Assembly: GCF_954871325.1 (NCBI RefSeq)
Contig: NC_088777.1
Location: 10,455,366-10,519,365 of the forward strand
DNA from: Gordionus sp. m RMFG-2023
Lineage: Eukaryota > Nematomorpha > Gordioida > Chordodea > Parachordodidae
Direction: 5' to 3'
Length of the DNA stretch: 64,000 nucleotides
Shown: positions 46,901-58,498 of the stretch, one piece after another
How positions within the stretch are numbered: the stretch's first letter is position 1
Layout: each line of letters begins with the position of its first letter
Made by a program: the position numbers and the translations under genes
The notes under the pieces: model-generated
What the model was told of the DNA's origin: nothing
The model's database searches: none
Seen by the model: only the letters and a program-made list of their open reading frames with translations

Positions 46901-49896
46901 AACCGATAATTGCTCAAAAAAATCTACCCACTTGGAGGTCAACCGCACCTTTTTAAAGAGCAAATATAGGTAGGTCCTGAGGGAGGGGCATAAATATTTT
47001 AATTATTATAAAAGATTAATATGATTATCTAATAAAAGATTGATATGATTATCTAATAAAAGATAATTAAAATAGCTTTTGATTGCAATGTTGATCATAA
47101 TTCAAGTGGGTCGGTCTAGGTCTTACAAGATCAGGAATTTGTAAAAGAATTATAACATAAATATTCAATAGAAGTATTAAATGAAGGCTATGGTTGTTAG
47201 ATAGATTTGGCCTTGACCAGGGTATGGGTTAAAACATAAAATTTGTTATGGTTAAGGTAAAAATATATTTTGACTAGTGTTATTTATCACTCTTATTGGG
47301 CGCATCTAGGTTTGAGGAGTTTAAAAAATTTTTATAATATCATTGGAATAATTAAATCAATCGATGATTTTTTTTGGATAAAAAACATGATTTTGATTTT
47401 TTTGTTTTATTTTGATAATTATTTGTTTACTTTTTTCGCAAGAATTTTATAAATTTTTATAAATTGAAAAAATGATTTAGACCACTATTTTAATTTTACA
47501 TGAAAAATAGCTTAATAAATTTATTTAATTTTTTTTTGATATTAGGTCACACTCTAATAAACTATAATTTTTTTTAAAGAACTTATCTTTTAACCCCCAT
47601 CTCCTCATATATTTCCATTTTTAAGCCTTATTTCAAACCCTGAAATTCCTGATATATTGGAACTCGTGCGATGTGAAGCCCAAAGGGACAGATCCTTCAT
47701 GCTTAAAGGTGTCAAAGCGTTTGTATCGCACGTCAGATCCTACGCTGAAAATAAGCTTAATTTGATCTTCCGGGTTAAAGACTTACCGCTCGGCGAATTG
47801 GCCAATGGTTTTGGTCTTCTGTACTTACCCAAAATGCCAGAAGTAGCTAAGCAACATAGGCAATCCGATTATAACCGATTAAATCACGCGAAATTGAAGG
47901 AAGAAGTATTTGTATCGAATATCGATTCGAAACACTTGGATCCATCATTTCTTAACCCAGAAAAAAAGGAAGAAAGAGGTAATGTGAAATTAGAGCCTCT
48001 TCTATCAACAATAAGAGGGGAAATTTTGGGATTTAAAGTTCCTTTTCCGAGTCTAGACATTGGAAGCGTACCATACACTGACCCGGACCTCGAAGAGAAA
48101 AGATTGAAAATTTTGGCCGAAAAGAAATGTTCCGATCTTATCAAAGGTTCTAACACTGAGGATAAACCAGATTCTAAGATAAAGGGATCAAAAGTAAATT
48201 TTTCTTAAAAAAAAAATTAGTAATGTTTATATTTTATTTATATTCGGTTAATTGTGTAGAATTGTTAATATATTCATGGCTGTTTGTGAGTCAAAAAAAA
48301 TAATTTTGGCAACTTTTTTCATTAAGTTTGAGGATACAGCAACAACCAAATATTATGTAGGTTATAACATTGAAATTTGTCAGAATCACTTAGACTAATG
48401 CATCATTTTAAGCGCGATGGCACTCAAGCGATGAAATTTTTAAAATACATAGTGCTAAATTATATAGCTATATGGCACTTACTATTAACGATACCTAAAG
48501 CTAGGGTTTAACAAATTAGGTGTTTTGTAATCTTTAAATAAAACTATGATTTAATAAATAATATATTACTACCATTTACTTAAATTTAGAATTAACACAA
48601 CTTGTGAGCATATCATAAAAATTTTTAATATTGCAAATCCTCGAATAAATACTTGATATGTCGACTCACGAGTTAAATTCATAAGCCGACAATTCTTTTT
48701 AAAATTAATAGTTCTGAAAATTTATTTTTTAATAACATAGATAATTTGTAATTTATTTATCTATTTTTTCGATTTATTAAAAAAATAAGATGAAAACGAT
48801 TATGAAATATATTTAATTAAATGAAATTTGTACCCTGGCTAGTGTTGTTAAACGGCTCATTTTGAGCCGATTTTTAAAAACGGCTAACTCATTATTTCAC
48901 CCAGAAAAATATTACGTAAGCCTGAAGATTTTGCTCACTGAAGGAACAAAGATCCAATCATATATTATCGAAATCTCGAGGCTAAGGCAATATTTTTCTG
49001 GTTAAAATATTGAGTTAGCCGTTTTAAAAAATCGTCTCAAAACGAGCCGTTTAACAAACCCCTAGCCATTAGGTCCGTCGCTATTGCCAAGTATATATCA
49101 GAATTTAGACACAATCTTCTAACATGCTGACCAAATTTCAAAAATTTAGCTCACTATCTACTGAAGAATTTACTTGTGAATAATTTTTTTAGCTACTTTT
49201 TCCTCTACTCTTCCATTCTCTTGGTTTATTTTGATTCTTAAATTGATTAGTTTCTGGAGGGAAAATTGATTCCGACTTTAAGCAAAAATAAATATTTTTA
49301 TTATTTCAATTTTTTTCTTTTATTAAATATCTGACTACCGAATTGGGACCGGTTTGGTCAGGTCGAATCAACGCGATACTTGTCAAATTGGGTTGGATTG
49401 TATGGGTCGGGTTGAGAGTAGAAAATAATTTATTGATTTGTTTTTCAGCAGGCAGCAAGCAAAATTTTAACTGCCGGCTACATGTTGGGGGGAAAAAGAA
49501 AGCGCCTAGATTCTGTTATTTTCAGTAATTGGAAATTGGCTTAAATCAGTTTCATTTTATTTAATGTAAAACTAAAAAGTCATTTCTTAAACTATAATTT
49601 TCTAAAAAAAAACGAGTCTGCTTAGGAATTTAGCTCTTGAATCTGCTCAGTATTCTTATGCGCTAGTCGAATCAAGTCGAATTCGATTTTCCGACTAGAA
49701 ACTCGAGTCATGGCTAAGTTTACTCTCTTTAGCCGGATTTTATATTTAATAAATTGATTTTTTAAAATTTATTTTCTTGTTTTAGAAAATTTTAAGTCGG
49801 AGACGGAGGGCAAAAAGAAAGCAGGTTTTGGATAAGAAAGACATTCAAGAATTCGCTATAGACGCCAGGTTGCTTAAAAAGCTCAAAAAGAAAAAG
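40927..49896 (+). CDS. DDX55: DEAD-box ATP-dependent RNA helicase, DDX55/Spb4 type
   Basis: Seven exons joined in frame by GT-AG introns: 40927-41040, 41087-41224, 41532-42031, 43246-43381, 43690-44675, 47626-48193, 49786-49896 (851 codons so far). Family role: nucleolar helicase for 60S ribosomal subunit assembly. In order: Q motif [14 protein letters not shown] (residues 55-62); PTREL (92-96); GG; TPGR; motif II LDEGD (261-265) instead of DEAD; SAT (293-295); [24 protein letters not shown]. Then comes the Spb4/DDX55-specific extension ([26 protein letters not shown]) and a basic tail with [11 protein letters not shown]. Asn-rich insertions lengthen both RecA lobes, so it exceeds the roughly 600 residues of human DDX55. 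The ATG at 40927 is the first one in frame; the frame is open back to 40846 but without an ATG. A donor follows exon 7, so at least one more exon is expected; I could not find it. Intron 5 holds a transposon and intron 6 a MITE. Confidence 0.9.
44779..46770 (+). mobile_element. Tc1/mariner-superfamily transposon in helicase intron 5
   Basis: A 1992-bp element bounded by TA (44777-44778 and 46771-46772). Left end CAGTGAAGAGGGGGATATT; right end AATATCCCCCTAATACGG. Inverted repeats are near-identical for about 115 bp and still alignable to about 200 bp. It lies entirely inside intron 5 in the sense orientation of the host gene, and host splice sites are intact on both sides. It encodes one transposase, now broken. 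Confidence 0.9.
45043..46240 (+). pseudogene. Tc1/mariner-like DDE transposase, broken
   Basis: About 400 codons. The N-terminal part has a Ser/Asn-rich leader, then a helix-turn-helix DNA-binding region ([19 protein letters not shown]) and a GRK motif-like KQRGRKIKD. The catalytic part has LDETG (first Asp), VMDNASIH (second Asp) and NPIENFF (Glu). At least three lesions are present: an in-frame TAA after KPKRT near 45256, a one-base frameshift near 45855 between GICG and VIHFK, and a TAA at about 46031 where the family has Tyr in PPYSPxLNPIE. Thirty codons separate the second Asp from the Glu, fewer than the 34 usual for Tc1. The element cannot make its own transposase. Antisense open frames at 45222-45747 are shadows. 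Confidence 0.85.
48842..49062. mobile_element. GTGTTGTTAAACGG MITE in helicase intron 6
   Basis: 221 bp, TA-flanked, left end GTGTTGTTAAACGGCTC, right end AGCCGTTTAACAAACCCC. Same family as 5938 and 20274. Intron 6 spans 48194-49785 and is otherwise plain AT-rich sequence. Confidence 0.75.
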
Positions 49897-51203
49897 GTAT
49901 TTTTTTTTATTATATCATTAAATATATACACTATTAGTACTAGAGATCAGTTACCCGGCCCCTGGTAAAATTAGTTCTGGATCTGGCTGAACACCCGAAA
50001 ATTTTTACGGTTCGGTCCGACCCAAACTGAATTCTAATTAGTTTATCTTATATCGGAAACATATAGACCCACTCGCCATTGCACCCGGGCTGGGTTTATT
50101 TTTTTAACAAATGAATTTAAATTATATATCAAATCAGTTGAAAAATCGCGTGATGAATTGTATAGACATTAATTGTTTGCTACTCCTCTTATTTATTTTT
50201 CCATTTCGCTTTTGAAACAAAATATATCCAAAATGATTAAGAATGACAAAATTAAAAAAATTCTGGGTAAGCTTAGAAATTAAATTTTAAGAAAAAATCC
50301 AAATGAAATTGAAAATTAGGTCGCACCTAAAAACGTGTACCTCCGATTTCTGATTTTTATATAAAATCAATAAATCTATCATATTATGGTAGCTATTAAA
50401 ACCAATGAACTCTGGTGGGTCAAGAAATTATAATTAGTAGACTTGTTTCTATAATCGGGTTTTTTTCAAAATAAGTAATGCCATACAATGGCTAATGGCA
50501 ATGAATATATATACAATTATCAAATTATATTCGTTACATATTGCCGGTAATAATTACATATTTATCTTCGTTCAGATTTTTCGGAACTTTCTTTGCATGA
50601 GTTCATTTATAGCTTATGGTTTGTAACAGCTGTCTACATATAATTAATTTAACTGTGTGATTTTTATGGTAGTCTTCCTTTGATATAATTTGTTGACTCT
50701 TCCCTCGCCATTTTCGTTTTTATCCGTCGTTTTTATTTTTTATTCGCCGCCCTTCTATATTTCCTTCTCCCAAATTTTTCTCCTACCTGATCCTCTTGTC
50801 CTATGATAGATAGGGCTATACCAATATTAAATTTCGGTATCGGATCCTCGCCGATATTGGATTGGCCGATATTTTTTAATATGCAGCTGATGCCGATTTT
50901 ATGCAAATTTTTATTTTATAGAAATTTTTTATTTATTTTTGAACTAATTTTCCTTTCTTGTAATAAATCTTTATAACTCTCATAAAAAAGTGTCTTATAA
51001 GATAAAAATGTTTAATATTTTTTTACATTTTCTAACCATAGAAGAAGTAAATAAAAGAAAATTACCCAAAATTTTATTGTGTCTTGTTTAATCATTTGAA
51101 TATGATTAATTAACAAAGATATCAATATTTTTACTATCGATTCTCTTGATTATTGGATAATGCTCATAATTTTCCAACTTTATCATACCTTGCAGGTTAA
51201 TAT

Positions 51204-51329
51204 TTAGCATCTCCTGCAACAAGTGCTCAATTAGTATCAGTCTTCAGCACCGTTGGTGATGGCTTTCATAGGAGAAACCTATTATCACATAAACTTGAGG
51301 CTCTTATCTTTATAAGGAGAAATATCGAA
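51204..51329 (+). pseudogene. hAT transposase C-terminal relic
   Basis: Forty-two open codons match the conserved hAT dimerisation signature (x-x-PATSA-x-x-x-VFS-x-x-G, then a helix with L-x-x-L-x-F-I-x-x-N). Upstream codons are interrupted by stops. The remainder of the catalytic domain is not recognisable here. Confidence 0.7.
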
Positions 51330-51368
51330 TATTATAATTTTAAATATTTTATATTTCATTTATTTCTC

Positions 51369-51625
51369 AGAGACCTGCAGAGGTACCATTTGCACGGACG
51401 GACCCGGATTTTTTTCTAAAAAATCTTCAGGCTCGACCCTAATTTTTTTAAAATATATTTTATATATTTAAAATTTTTATATCTAATAATGGCGATTTAA
51501 AATATTTGATTTTAAAATATATGGCCCGGCCTGGGTATTTTTAGTAAAATTTTTTAGGCCCGGCTCGGGTATATTTAAAAAATTAAAATACAGGCCCAGG
51601 TAGGGCCAGGCCTGCTGGTGATTAT
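51369..51625. repeat. GC-rich repeat nested in the hAT element
   Basis: Starts CAGAGACCTGCAGAGG and ends AGGCCTGCTGGTGATT, with CCCGGCCTGGG and GCCCGGCTCGGG inside. A variant of the GC-rich MITE group that sits inside the older hAT relic. Confidence 0.55.
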
Positions 51626-53161
51626 TTTGTTAATTGATATCTAATTTATTTTTACTTTTTATTCAAATAAAGATGCATAGTTTGTTATACAGAAAATTTA
51701 ATATGAATATATATATATATAGGGTGCTAGCATATAAATCTTATTCATATTAAGTCTAAAATAGATAAGTAAAAATTCTGATCATCATTAAAAAAAATTA
51801 TGGAAATATAATTATTCTCTAAAAAATAAGACATTTCTACATATTTAAACCTAAGATATTTTTAGAATTTTGAATTTTAAACTTTGTAATTCTTTTTGAT
51901 TTTAAGAGCCGAAATAAGTTAATATTTTAATGAAACGCGTAAAAAATAATTATACAGATTTTTATTATCTTTTATTACATAATGACAAAAAAATGAATGT
52001 AAATATCGATATCGGTTATTCGTGAAATGAATATCGCGAATCGGTGATAAAATTGTGGTGCAGCCATAATTGCCAGTTTTCTGTCGGTAAACCATGAATT
52101 TTATTCGATGTCGTATGCCTAATCTCCCACTTTCTAATTAATTTCTTTTTTTTGCAATTTTTCATCTAATTGAGCCACTTTGATAGGTTTTAAAATTATT
52201 ATTATGGCAACCCCCCAGTGCTGCCTACTCATATGCGACAGGCCATCGAAATGACACAATTATTACCATGGATCCATTATTGAAACTTCACACGCCTTAT
52301 ATCTTACCATTTTTCATCCTCGAGTCAGTGACCATTATGAAAACCTGATAGGCAGGATCAATTACGAAGGGAAAGACTCTATAGAAGTGCGAATGTATTT
52401 ATCGAAGAAGGCAATTGTGAACAATAATTATGTACCACCGTTTACATATTATATACGATAAAAATAGCTTGGGTGGACAAAAGAAAGTTCCAAACAAAAA
52501 ACTGTTTAACTGGTGAATTGTTAGCCATTTAATCTTATTTCAAAATAAACACTCAAGACTAACTCATAAGAAATCGAGCTCATTCATAGTTTGATGAATT
52601 AAAATTAATTATTATTTTTTACCTTAGTCTCCCATTTTTAAAAATATAAACTATTCACGATAATTTATTTTAAAATTAATTGAATACAGATAAATACCAG
52701 TGATTTTGATAAAGAATTCTATTCTGGGTTGTGAAAATTTATGCCATTTCACGGTAATTTTTTTTTTACAATAACTTATTAATTTCAAAAATTGAATTTG
52801 TTGTTAATAAAACAAGTATACATTATTTATATTATGTTTTATTAGCTGACAATGAGTTTAAAGATGTAAAAAATTTAATAAGTGACTGATGGGAAAAGAT
52901 TCCTCTTTTAATTTGTAAATTTCTAAACCGGAAAGCTAGGGCTCTGTTTTACCGATCAAAACAGATGCGATGAAAAATTTTTAAAAGATTTGTCCCACCA
53001 AATCCTACAATTATTTTAAAGTCCAAAAAAATTGTTCGAATCGGGCTATGGAAATCAGGATCTGGCCGACTGATTCCGGGAAAATATCTATCAGAGTTTG
53101 ACCGATTCTATTTCTGTCAGACTTTGGGCGCTGCTTTATGCCATATCATGATAATATATAT

Positions 53162-53530
53162 TAGTGATCTGCATCGAGCCTAATTTTCAAGCCCGGCCCG
53201 AAATTTTTTTTAAAAAAAATTTACAGACCCGGCCCGAATTTATTTAAATATAGAAATTAATTCTTATAACTCAAAATAAAAGACATATGTTATATGTCGT
53301 TTAGTTTCAATATATAAAATCAAATATTTTTATTTTACATAAAAAATTCAATATATAATTGATAGATTTACATATATTTAAAAAAATTTCCAAGGTCCGA
53401 CCCGACCCGGTCCTAATTTTTTTAAAAATATTAGGCCCGGCCCAAACCCAATTATTTTAAATAGAATTAGGGTAAAGCCCGGCCCGTTCGGGGGCCGGAC
53501 TCGGGCCGGGCCTAACTTTGCAGATCTCTA
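53162..53530. mobile_element. GC-rich hAT-type MITE, intact ends
   Basis: 369 bp, left end TAGTGATCTGCATCG, right end TTTGCAGATCTCTA, flanked by ATATATAT on both sides (an 8-bp repeat, but of low complexity). Arms hold GCCCGGCCCG and its complement. It is the longest of the three well-bounded copies and non-coding. Confidence 0.75.
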
Positions 53531-53975
53531 ATATATATATATGTTTTATTGAACTATAAATATCTATCCCCCCAATATAACATTTACTTTATATTATTGT
53601 TAGGTGCCAATTTTTCAGTTATCCCATCAAGTCTAAAAAAGGCTAGGGCTCAATTTAATAGTTATATCGTGACAGCCTTTTTCGCAGAAAAAAAACACAT
53701 TTCGCATACTTTATAATATATATACATACAATAAAAAAACAATGATATTATAAATATTATACAGAATTTCCCCAAAAATTCATAATAAATCTCTCGAGTA
53801 TCTATTTTTTTTAACAATCCTTCTCTTCTGCTGAGTATTAAAATGTTCTATATCACTTTTTTAAAATTCTCCACTCAGAAGAGCATTTAATAAAAAAGAT
53901 TTCTTGTATTTTGAATAGGAAATCACGAAGTAATAATGGAAATAAATGATTATTTTCAATAATATTTTAACATTT

Positions 53976-54090
53976 TTATCGTGGATATATAAGAATATAA
54001 TAGTGAAGAATTCATTTATCAAAAAAAGGAAGTATTTTGCCAAAAAGTGGATATGGAACACTGATACTCAGCCGACGATGTTATTTCACA
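53976..54090 (+). repeat. Dispersed repeat, copy 2 (partner at 14083)
   Basis: Same orientation and similar length as 14083-14190. This copy has an extra stretch encoding, if read, KYFAKKWIWNTDTQPT. Function unknown. Confidence 0.5.
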
Positions 54091-54859
54091 ATATTATAGT
54101 TAATTTCATATATTTATATTTTTTATAATGAACTTCTAGAAAAAATGAATGTTAATTTGTATAAAATATATAATTTTTTTTATACAACAATAATTTGCTT
54201 TGACAATTGAGGGTTAAATTTTCCTCCTTCTTCTATGCTATCGACTTTCTAAAAGAATAATTCTATTGTATAATAGTAATGTAAAAAAACATAGTGTACG
54301 GCATTCCCTTTATATTTGATTACCTTTAAATCTGAACGGCTATAACTTCTGTGTTCTTTTAGAATTTATAAAGAACAATATATTATTCGATACCTATAAC
54401 TATACTCTATAAACATGTCTATAAATATTTTTAAGAATATAATCATATTTTTGAAATTTGCCCAAGCCCCATGCAAGGAGCTTTCTAATAGTTTTTTTGA
54501 GGCTATAATTAATCATAAGCATTTTTATTTATTAATAATGAATGATACGTAATAATTTCATTGTTCAAAATATAAAACTTTTAAATTGACGCTAATTATA
54601 TATATAACATAAAAATAAGGATCTTAAGGAGAGATTATGATTTTTTAGCGTAAATCCTAAATACCGATCATACGCAGCTGGAAATCTTAAGATTTTGAAG
54701 TATTTTTTAAAATAAATACTCATAAAATTTTTCAAATTATAAAAGAGGGCTAAAACTTTTAAAATTGAACTTGATATAAATTTTTAATAATTATTTCAAA
54801 AGATTTTTTGCCTAATGCATATTAATAAAAACTATATTAGTATAAAATTTAAACCTTTA

Positions 54860-55330
54860 GTCTATTTAATTTTAAACAAGATTAAGTGGTTTGCCATGTC
54901 CGAGGGTTTACCTAACCCCAGTCTCCCCTACTTAAAATTCTTCCTCAATTTAATGGGAGAATGATGATGCCTGAAAGGACATTGGAGTTTTTTAGCTTCC
55001 CCATTGTCCAGGATACGGGATGCATAGGATCATCATTTCCTTAACTGGTTACAACAATGGAGGTGGATCACTTGAAAGGCATCTGATCGTATAAACTAAC
55101 TAAAATTCTTTATGACCACATAAAAATGATTGGGTGATGAGAAAAAAAGCACAGTGATGGGAGCGAGGCATTTAAGATATCATGGGTGAAAGTGGTTATG
55201 AGAAAATTGGTTCTTCCGTGTTATGCTCAGAATCGTGGAAACATGGTAAAGGAGATTAGTAGGTCAACTGTTTACACTGTCAGACCTGGAAAACTACAAC
55301 TAAACGAACATGAAAAGAAATAATATGGGT
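54860..55330. other. Unexplained less AT-rich patch
   Basis: Base composition is visibly more balanced than its surroundings, with sentence-like codon runs on both strands: plus GSEAFKISWVKVVMRKLVLP, minus NDDPMHPVSWTMGKLKNSNV. Both are interrupted by stops within about 100 codons. I take it for a decayed coding sequence, probably of a transposon; the family is not recognised. Confidence 0.35.
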
Positions 55331-55682
55331 AAAGACCCAAATTCTAATAAATTTTTTTATGATGTTTGTAGCTTAATTTTTACCAGAGAGAGATAAGTAT
55401 GAAAAGTCTTCAGAGGCAAGTTAGTCTTTTCAAACTTAAAACCTTTTTTTATCGAAGTCTTGGTCAAACCCGTAATTATTTTTACTCGTTCAATATCTTA
55501 AGAGAACATTATAAAATTTTATATTACTTTTATGATATGATATGTTTATATGATTTTTCTAGCAGAAAAATTAGATTTCAATATTATTGTTTTTTTTACT
55601 GGGAAACATTAAATCGTAATAATACTATTTATTTTTTAAGGGTTTTAAAACTTTAAATACATGTTTAATAAACTGTTAGGTA

Positions 55683-57529
55683 TGTTGTACGTTGGGGTAT
55701 TAGAGCCTAAAAATAAAATAGAAGAAATAAAATTAAATACTAATTCCTTTATTAAATACTATTAATTATAAATTAATCAATTATTAATTAACATAAAAGG
55801 GAAAAGTAACAAAATTAAAAATTAAGAAAATTATAAGCGAAAAATAAAAAGTGAACAACTCCAATTATTAAACCTTAATATATGAAAAATCCACAATTAT
55901 CACGCGTTTTCCTCTCATTTGTCTAAATAATAAAGTAATAATTTTAATAAAACATTATTTTTGTTTGAATATTATCACAATTTGAATAATAGATTACAAC
56001 ACCCTTCCACTAGACCCACCATTCAGCGAATAACTAACTATCTTTCGATTTCCACTTTACTGATCTTATATATCCACTAAATCTATTCTGCTTAATCTTT
56101 AAGGTTTTCTAATTTCTAACACGACGGCTCTTCCTTTTCTAGTATTCTTAGTTTATAAGGACCATTCGTATCCAATTACAGCTTGAAATTCTTGAATTAT
56201 ATCTTCTGTTGCTTGTCAACCCCTAGCAAACGATCTTTATCTCTGTAGGCAATTGACGAACTCGATTAACTCATGCTTTCAACTATTCATGATGACTAGT
56301 TACCAATTATTGATTGATGCTATTCTTTCTTTACAATCTTTGTTTCTTCTAAAGCCCGTTTTAAATCTTGATAACTTATTCTAGTCTTTGCTTGTTTCTA
56401 ACGTTCTCTTGTAACTAAACTCTTTATCACGGTAATTGATTATAACGGGTAATGGATTACGATTACATGTAAACGATTATCGATGAATTCTAGTCACTTT
56501 TTCAATTATAGTCCGTCTTAGATTCTTTTGGTAAATTATCCTTAATTCAATACACGTATTCGACACCCCTTCCTTTAAATCGCCTACATCCATTCTGAAC
56601 TGCCCATACAGGATAACTAGTTATAAGTGATGACTGATTCTAAGACATTGAGTTATCCCAATCTTTCGCGAAGACATCTCTCTTGTCCCATAATGTCTAC
56701 GATAAATATCTCTTATAACGATAACGCTCTTTTGTAACGATACTGCCTCTTATCACGATTCTACCGGTACCAATCTTTTGTAACAATAACCATTTCTTGT
56801 AATAAAGATCTCTTATACTATAACGATTTCTTGTATCTTAAATGCAAAATAAAAATTCGATCTCTAAATGAGCTAGATTGCGGCATGAATTTTCTAATAA
56901 TGAAAGCCGTTTCTCTTCCTGAAGATTTTGGTTAATCAACAACCTTATATTTTGCTAAATATTATCAACTTACATAACATTAAACGTATATCTTTAAGAA
57001 TTATAACAAATTTCTTTTAGCTAAAACGATCACTTGTACGTATAACGATCTCTTGTGACAAATTCCTTTTAACTATCAGAATCTCTTGTAACTAAAACGA
57101 CTAATTCTATACTCTTTCGAACTACGACCATTTGCCTAGATATTGATACCATCGTTTCATTGATCTCATTCTTTGTTTTAGTGTCGATGGTCATTTCATA
57201 CATCCCCTTCCCCTTTTATTTAGAATTTCTTTTCAGAGTTAATTAGGCTGAAGGTTTAGGCCCATAGAACATACTGTTTCGACACCATTGTTGTAAGTCG
57301 GGGTATTAGAGCCTAAAAATAAAATAGAAATAAAATTAAATACTAATTCCTTTATTAAATACTATTAATTAGAAATTAATCACTTATAAATTAACATAAA
57401 AGGAAACAGTAACGAAAGATTAAAAATTAAGAAAATTATAATCGAAAAATAAAAAGTGAACAACTCCAATTGTTAAATTCTTAAAGTATGAAAAATCTAC
57501 AATTATCACGCGTTTTCTTCTCATTTGCA
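55683..57529 (-). mobile_element. Non-autonomous LTR element
   Basis: Two direct repeats of about 240 bp (55683-55922 and 57289-57529) start TGTTGTA, continue GGGGTATTAGAGCC, and share long runs such as AAAAAGTGAACAACTCCAA and ATTATCACGCG. They flank about 1.37 kb without a useful open frame. Next to the right LTR, on the minus strand, TGGTGTCGAAACAG (57287-57274) looks like a primer-binding site complementary to a tRNA 3' CCA end, so the element reads on the minus strand. No polypurine tract and no clear target duplication were seen. The interior, especially 56690-57110, contains many diverged copies of a word like CTCTTGTAACGAT. Confidence 0.7.
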
Positions 57530-58498
57530 TAGTCTAAGATACATCAAAATTACAAAAGATTTTCTTATTAAAGATTTTGGCTTTTTTAGGCAAAATTTGA
57601 TCTAACAAAATGAAGATTTTTTTAATGTTTACAGCACTATCAAATTCTTATGATAAAAAATATATGAAAGTAATTGATTCCTTTTTTGTGGCACTTTTTT
57701 TTCAGGTAGAGATAATGTTAAACATTGAGGCGCGAATTTATTTATGCTTTCTTCAAGTTTAAGTTATATTTTCAATATAAAACTAGAGGCTGAGATTGGT
57801 TAGGTTATAATAAGTTGTTATATAATCTACTTGATAATTATTTTTAAAATAAAAATTGGACATTTGTATAAAAATATAACTATGGTAGGATTTCGACATA
57901 TCGATACTTAAGGAATCAAAAATTTTGCACGTTTATATGCGAAAAAAAATAAACCCCTATTTAACATTAGAAAATTTTGGAACCAGGTATTCAAAAACCT
58001 TATATCCGAGAATATTAAAGATAAATTTTAGCAAACAGTATATAAAATGTTTGTACGAAGTTCCCCACCCCTACATTTCCTAGTAAAATAACGGGTATGC
58101 CTATGTCATATATTGTGTTAATTTATATTTTTCGTGTTCACGTAAGTTTAAATAATTATTTTGCTCTACTTTCCCTATAATTTAAACCGTTAAATTTTAT
58201 AGGGTACAAAAAAAATATCTGAAGATTCATATATATGCTAAATCATTTATTTTTATTACATAATAATTTATTTGAACGATTATCTAGATTACCTTGCTTA
58301 CCGAAAAGAAATTTAAAATTTTGATTCCCTTCGACTTCATCAAAGACAAAATAAAATAATTTATTAATCTTCTTTTGATATTACCTTGCGGCTATACGTA
58401 TTTTTTTTCATAAGTTACAAATAATTCAAGGAGGACTTTCAAAAAAAAATTTTTTAACGCCTTTATTCATTTATCGATAATAAAAAAAATTTAAAAAA

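Larger units (their letters stand above)
50811..52068 (+). mobile_element. Decayed hAT-family transposon with nested insert
   Basis: Imperfect inverted termini: left TAGGGCTATACCAATATT, right (reverse strand) TATGGCTGCACCACAATT, continuing with CGGTATCGG against CCGATTCG. Between them, at 51204-51329, the plus strand reads SPATSAQLVSVFSTVGDGFH and on to NLLSHKLEAL, a clear hAT C-terminal dimerisation block. A GC-rich repeat at 51369-51625 sits within it. No 8-bp duplication could be read, so the outer limits are less certain than the transposase relic. Confidence 0.65.
49897..58498. other. Repeat-rich intergenic stretch, helicase 3' end not located
   Basis: The final helicase exon should lie here but none was recognised. 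Content: a GC-biased repeat fragment at 49935-50110, a decayed hAT element at 50811 with a GC-rich insert, a GC-rich MITE at 53162, a dispersed repeat at 53976, an unexplained less AT-rich patch at 54860-55330 and an LTR element at 55683. A patch at 52200-52450 is also less AT-rich (CTCATATGCGACAGGCC onward) without an open frame that I recognise. Confidence 0.55.

Noticed and set aside
50240-50272. Possible helicase exon 8 between ATTAAG and GGTAAGC
   Set aside because: Good-looking splice sites, but the few codons (N-D-K-I-K-K-I-L) do not match the family tail and would need yet another exon.
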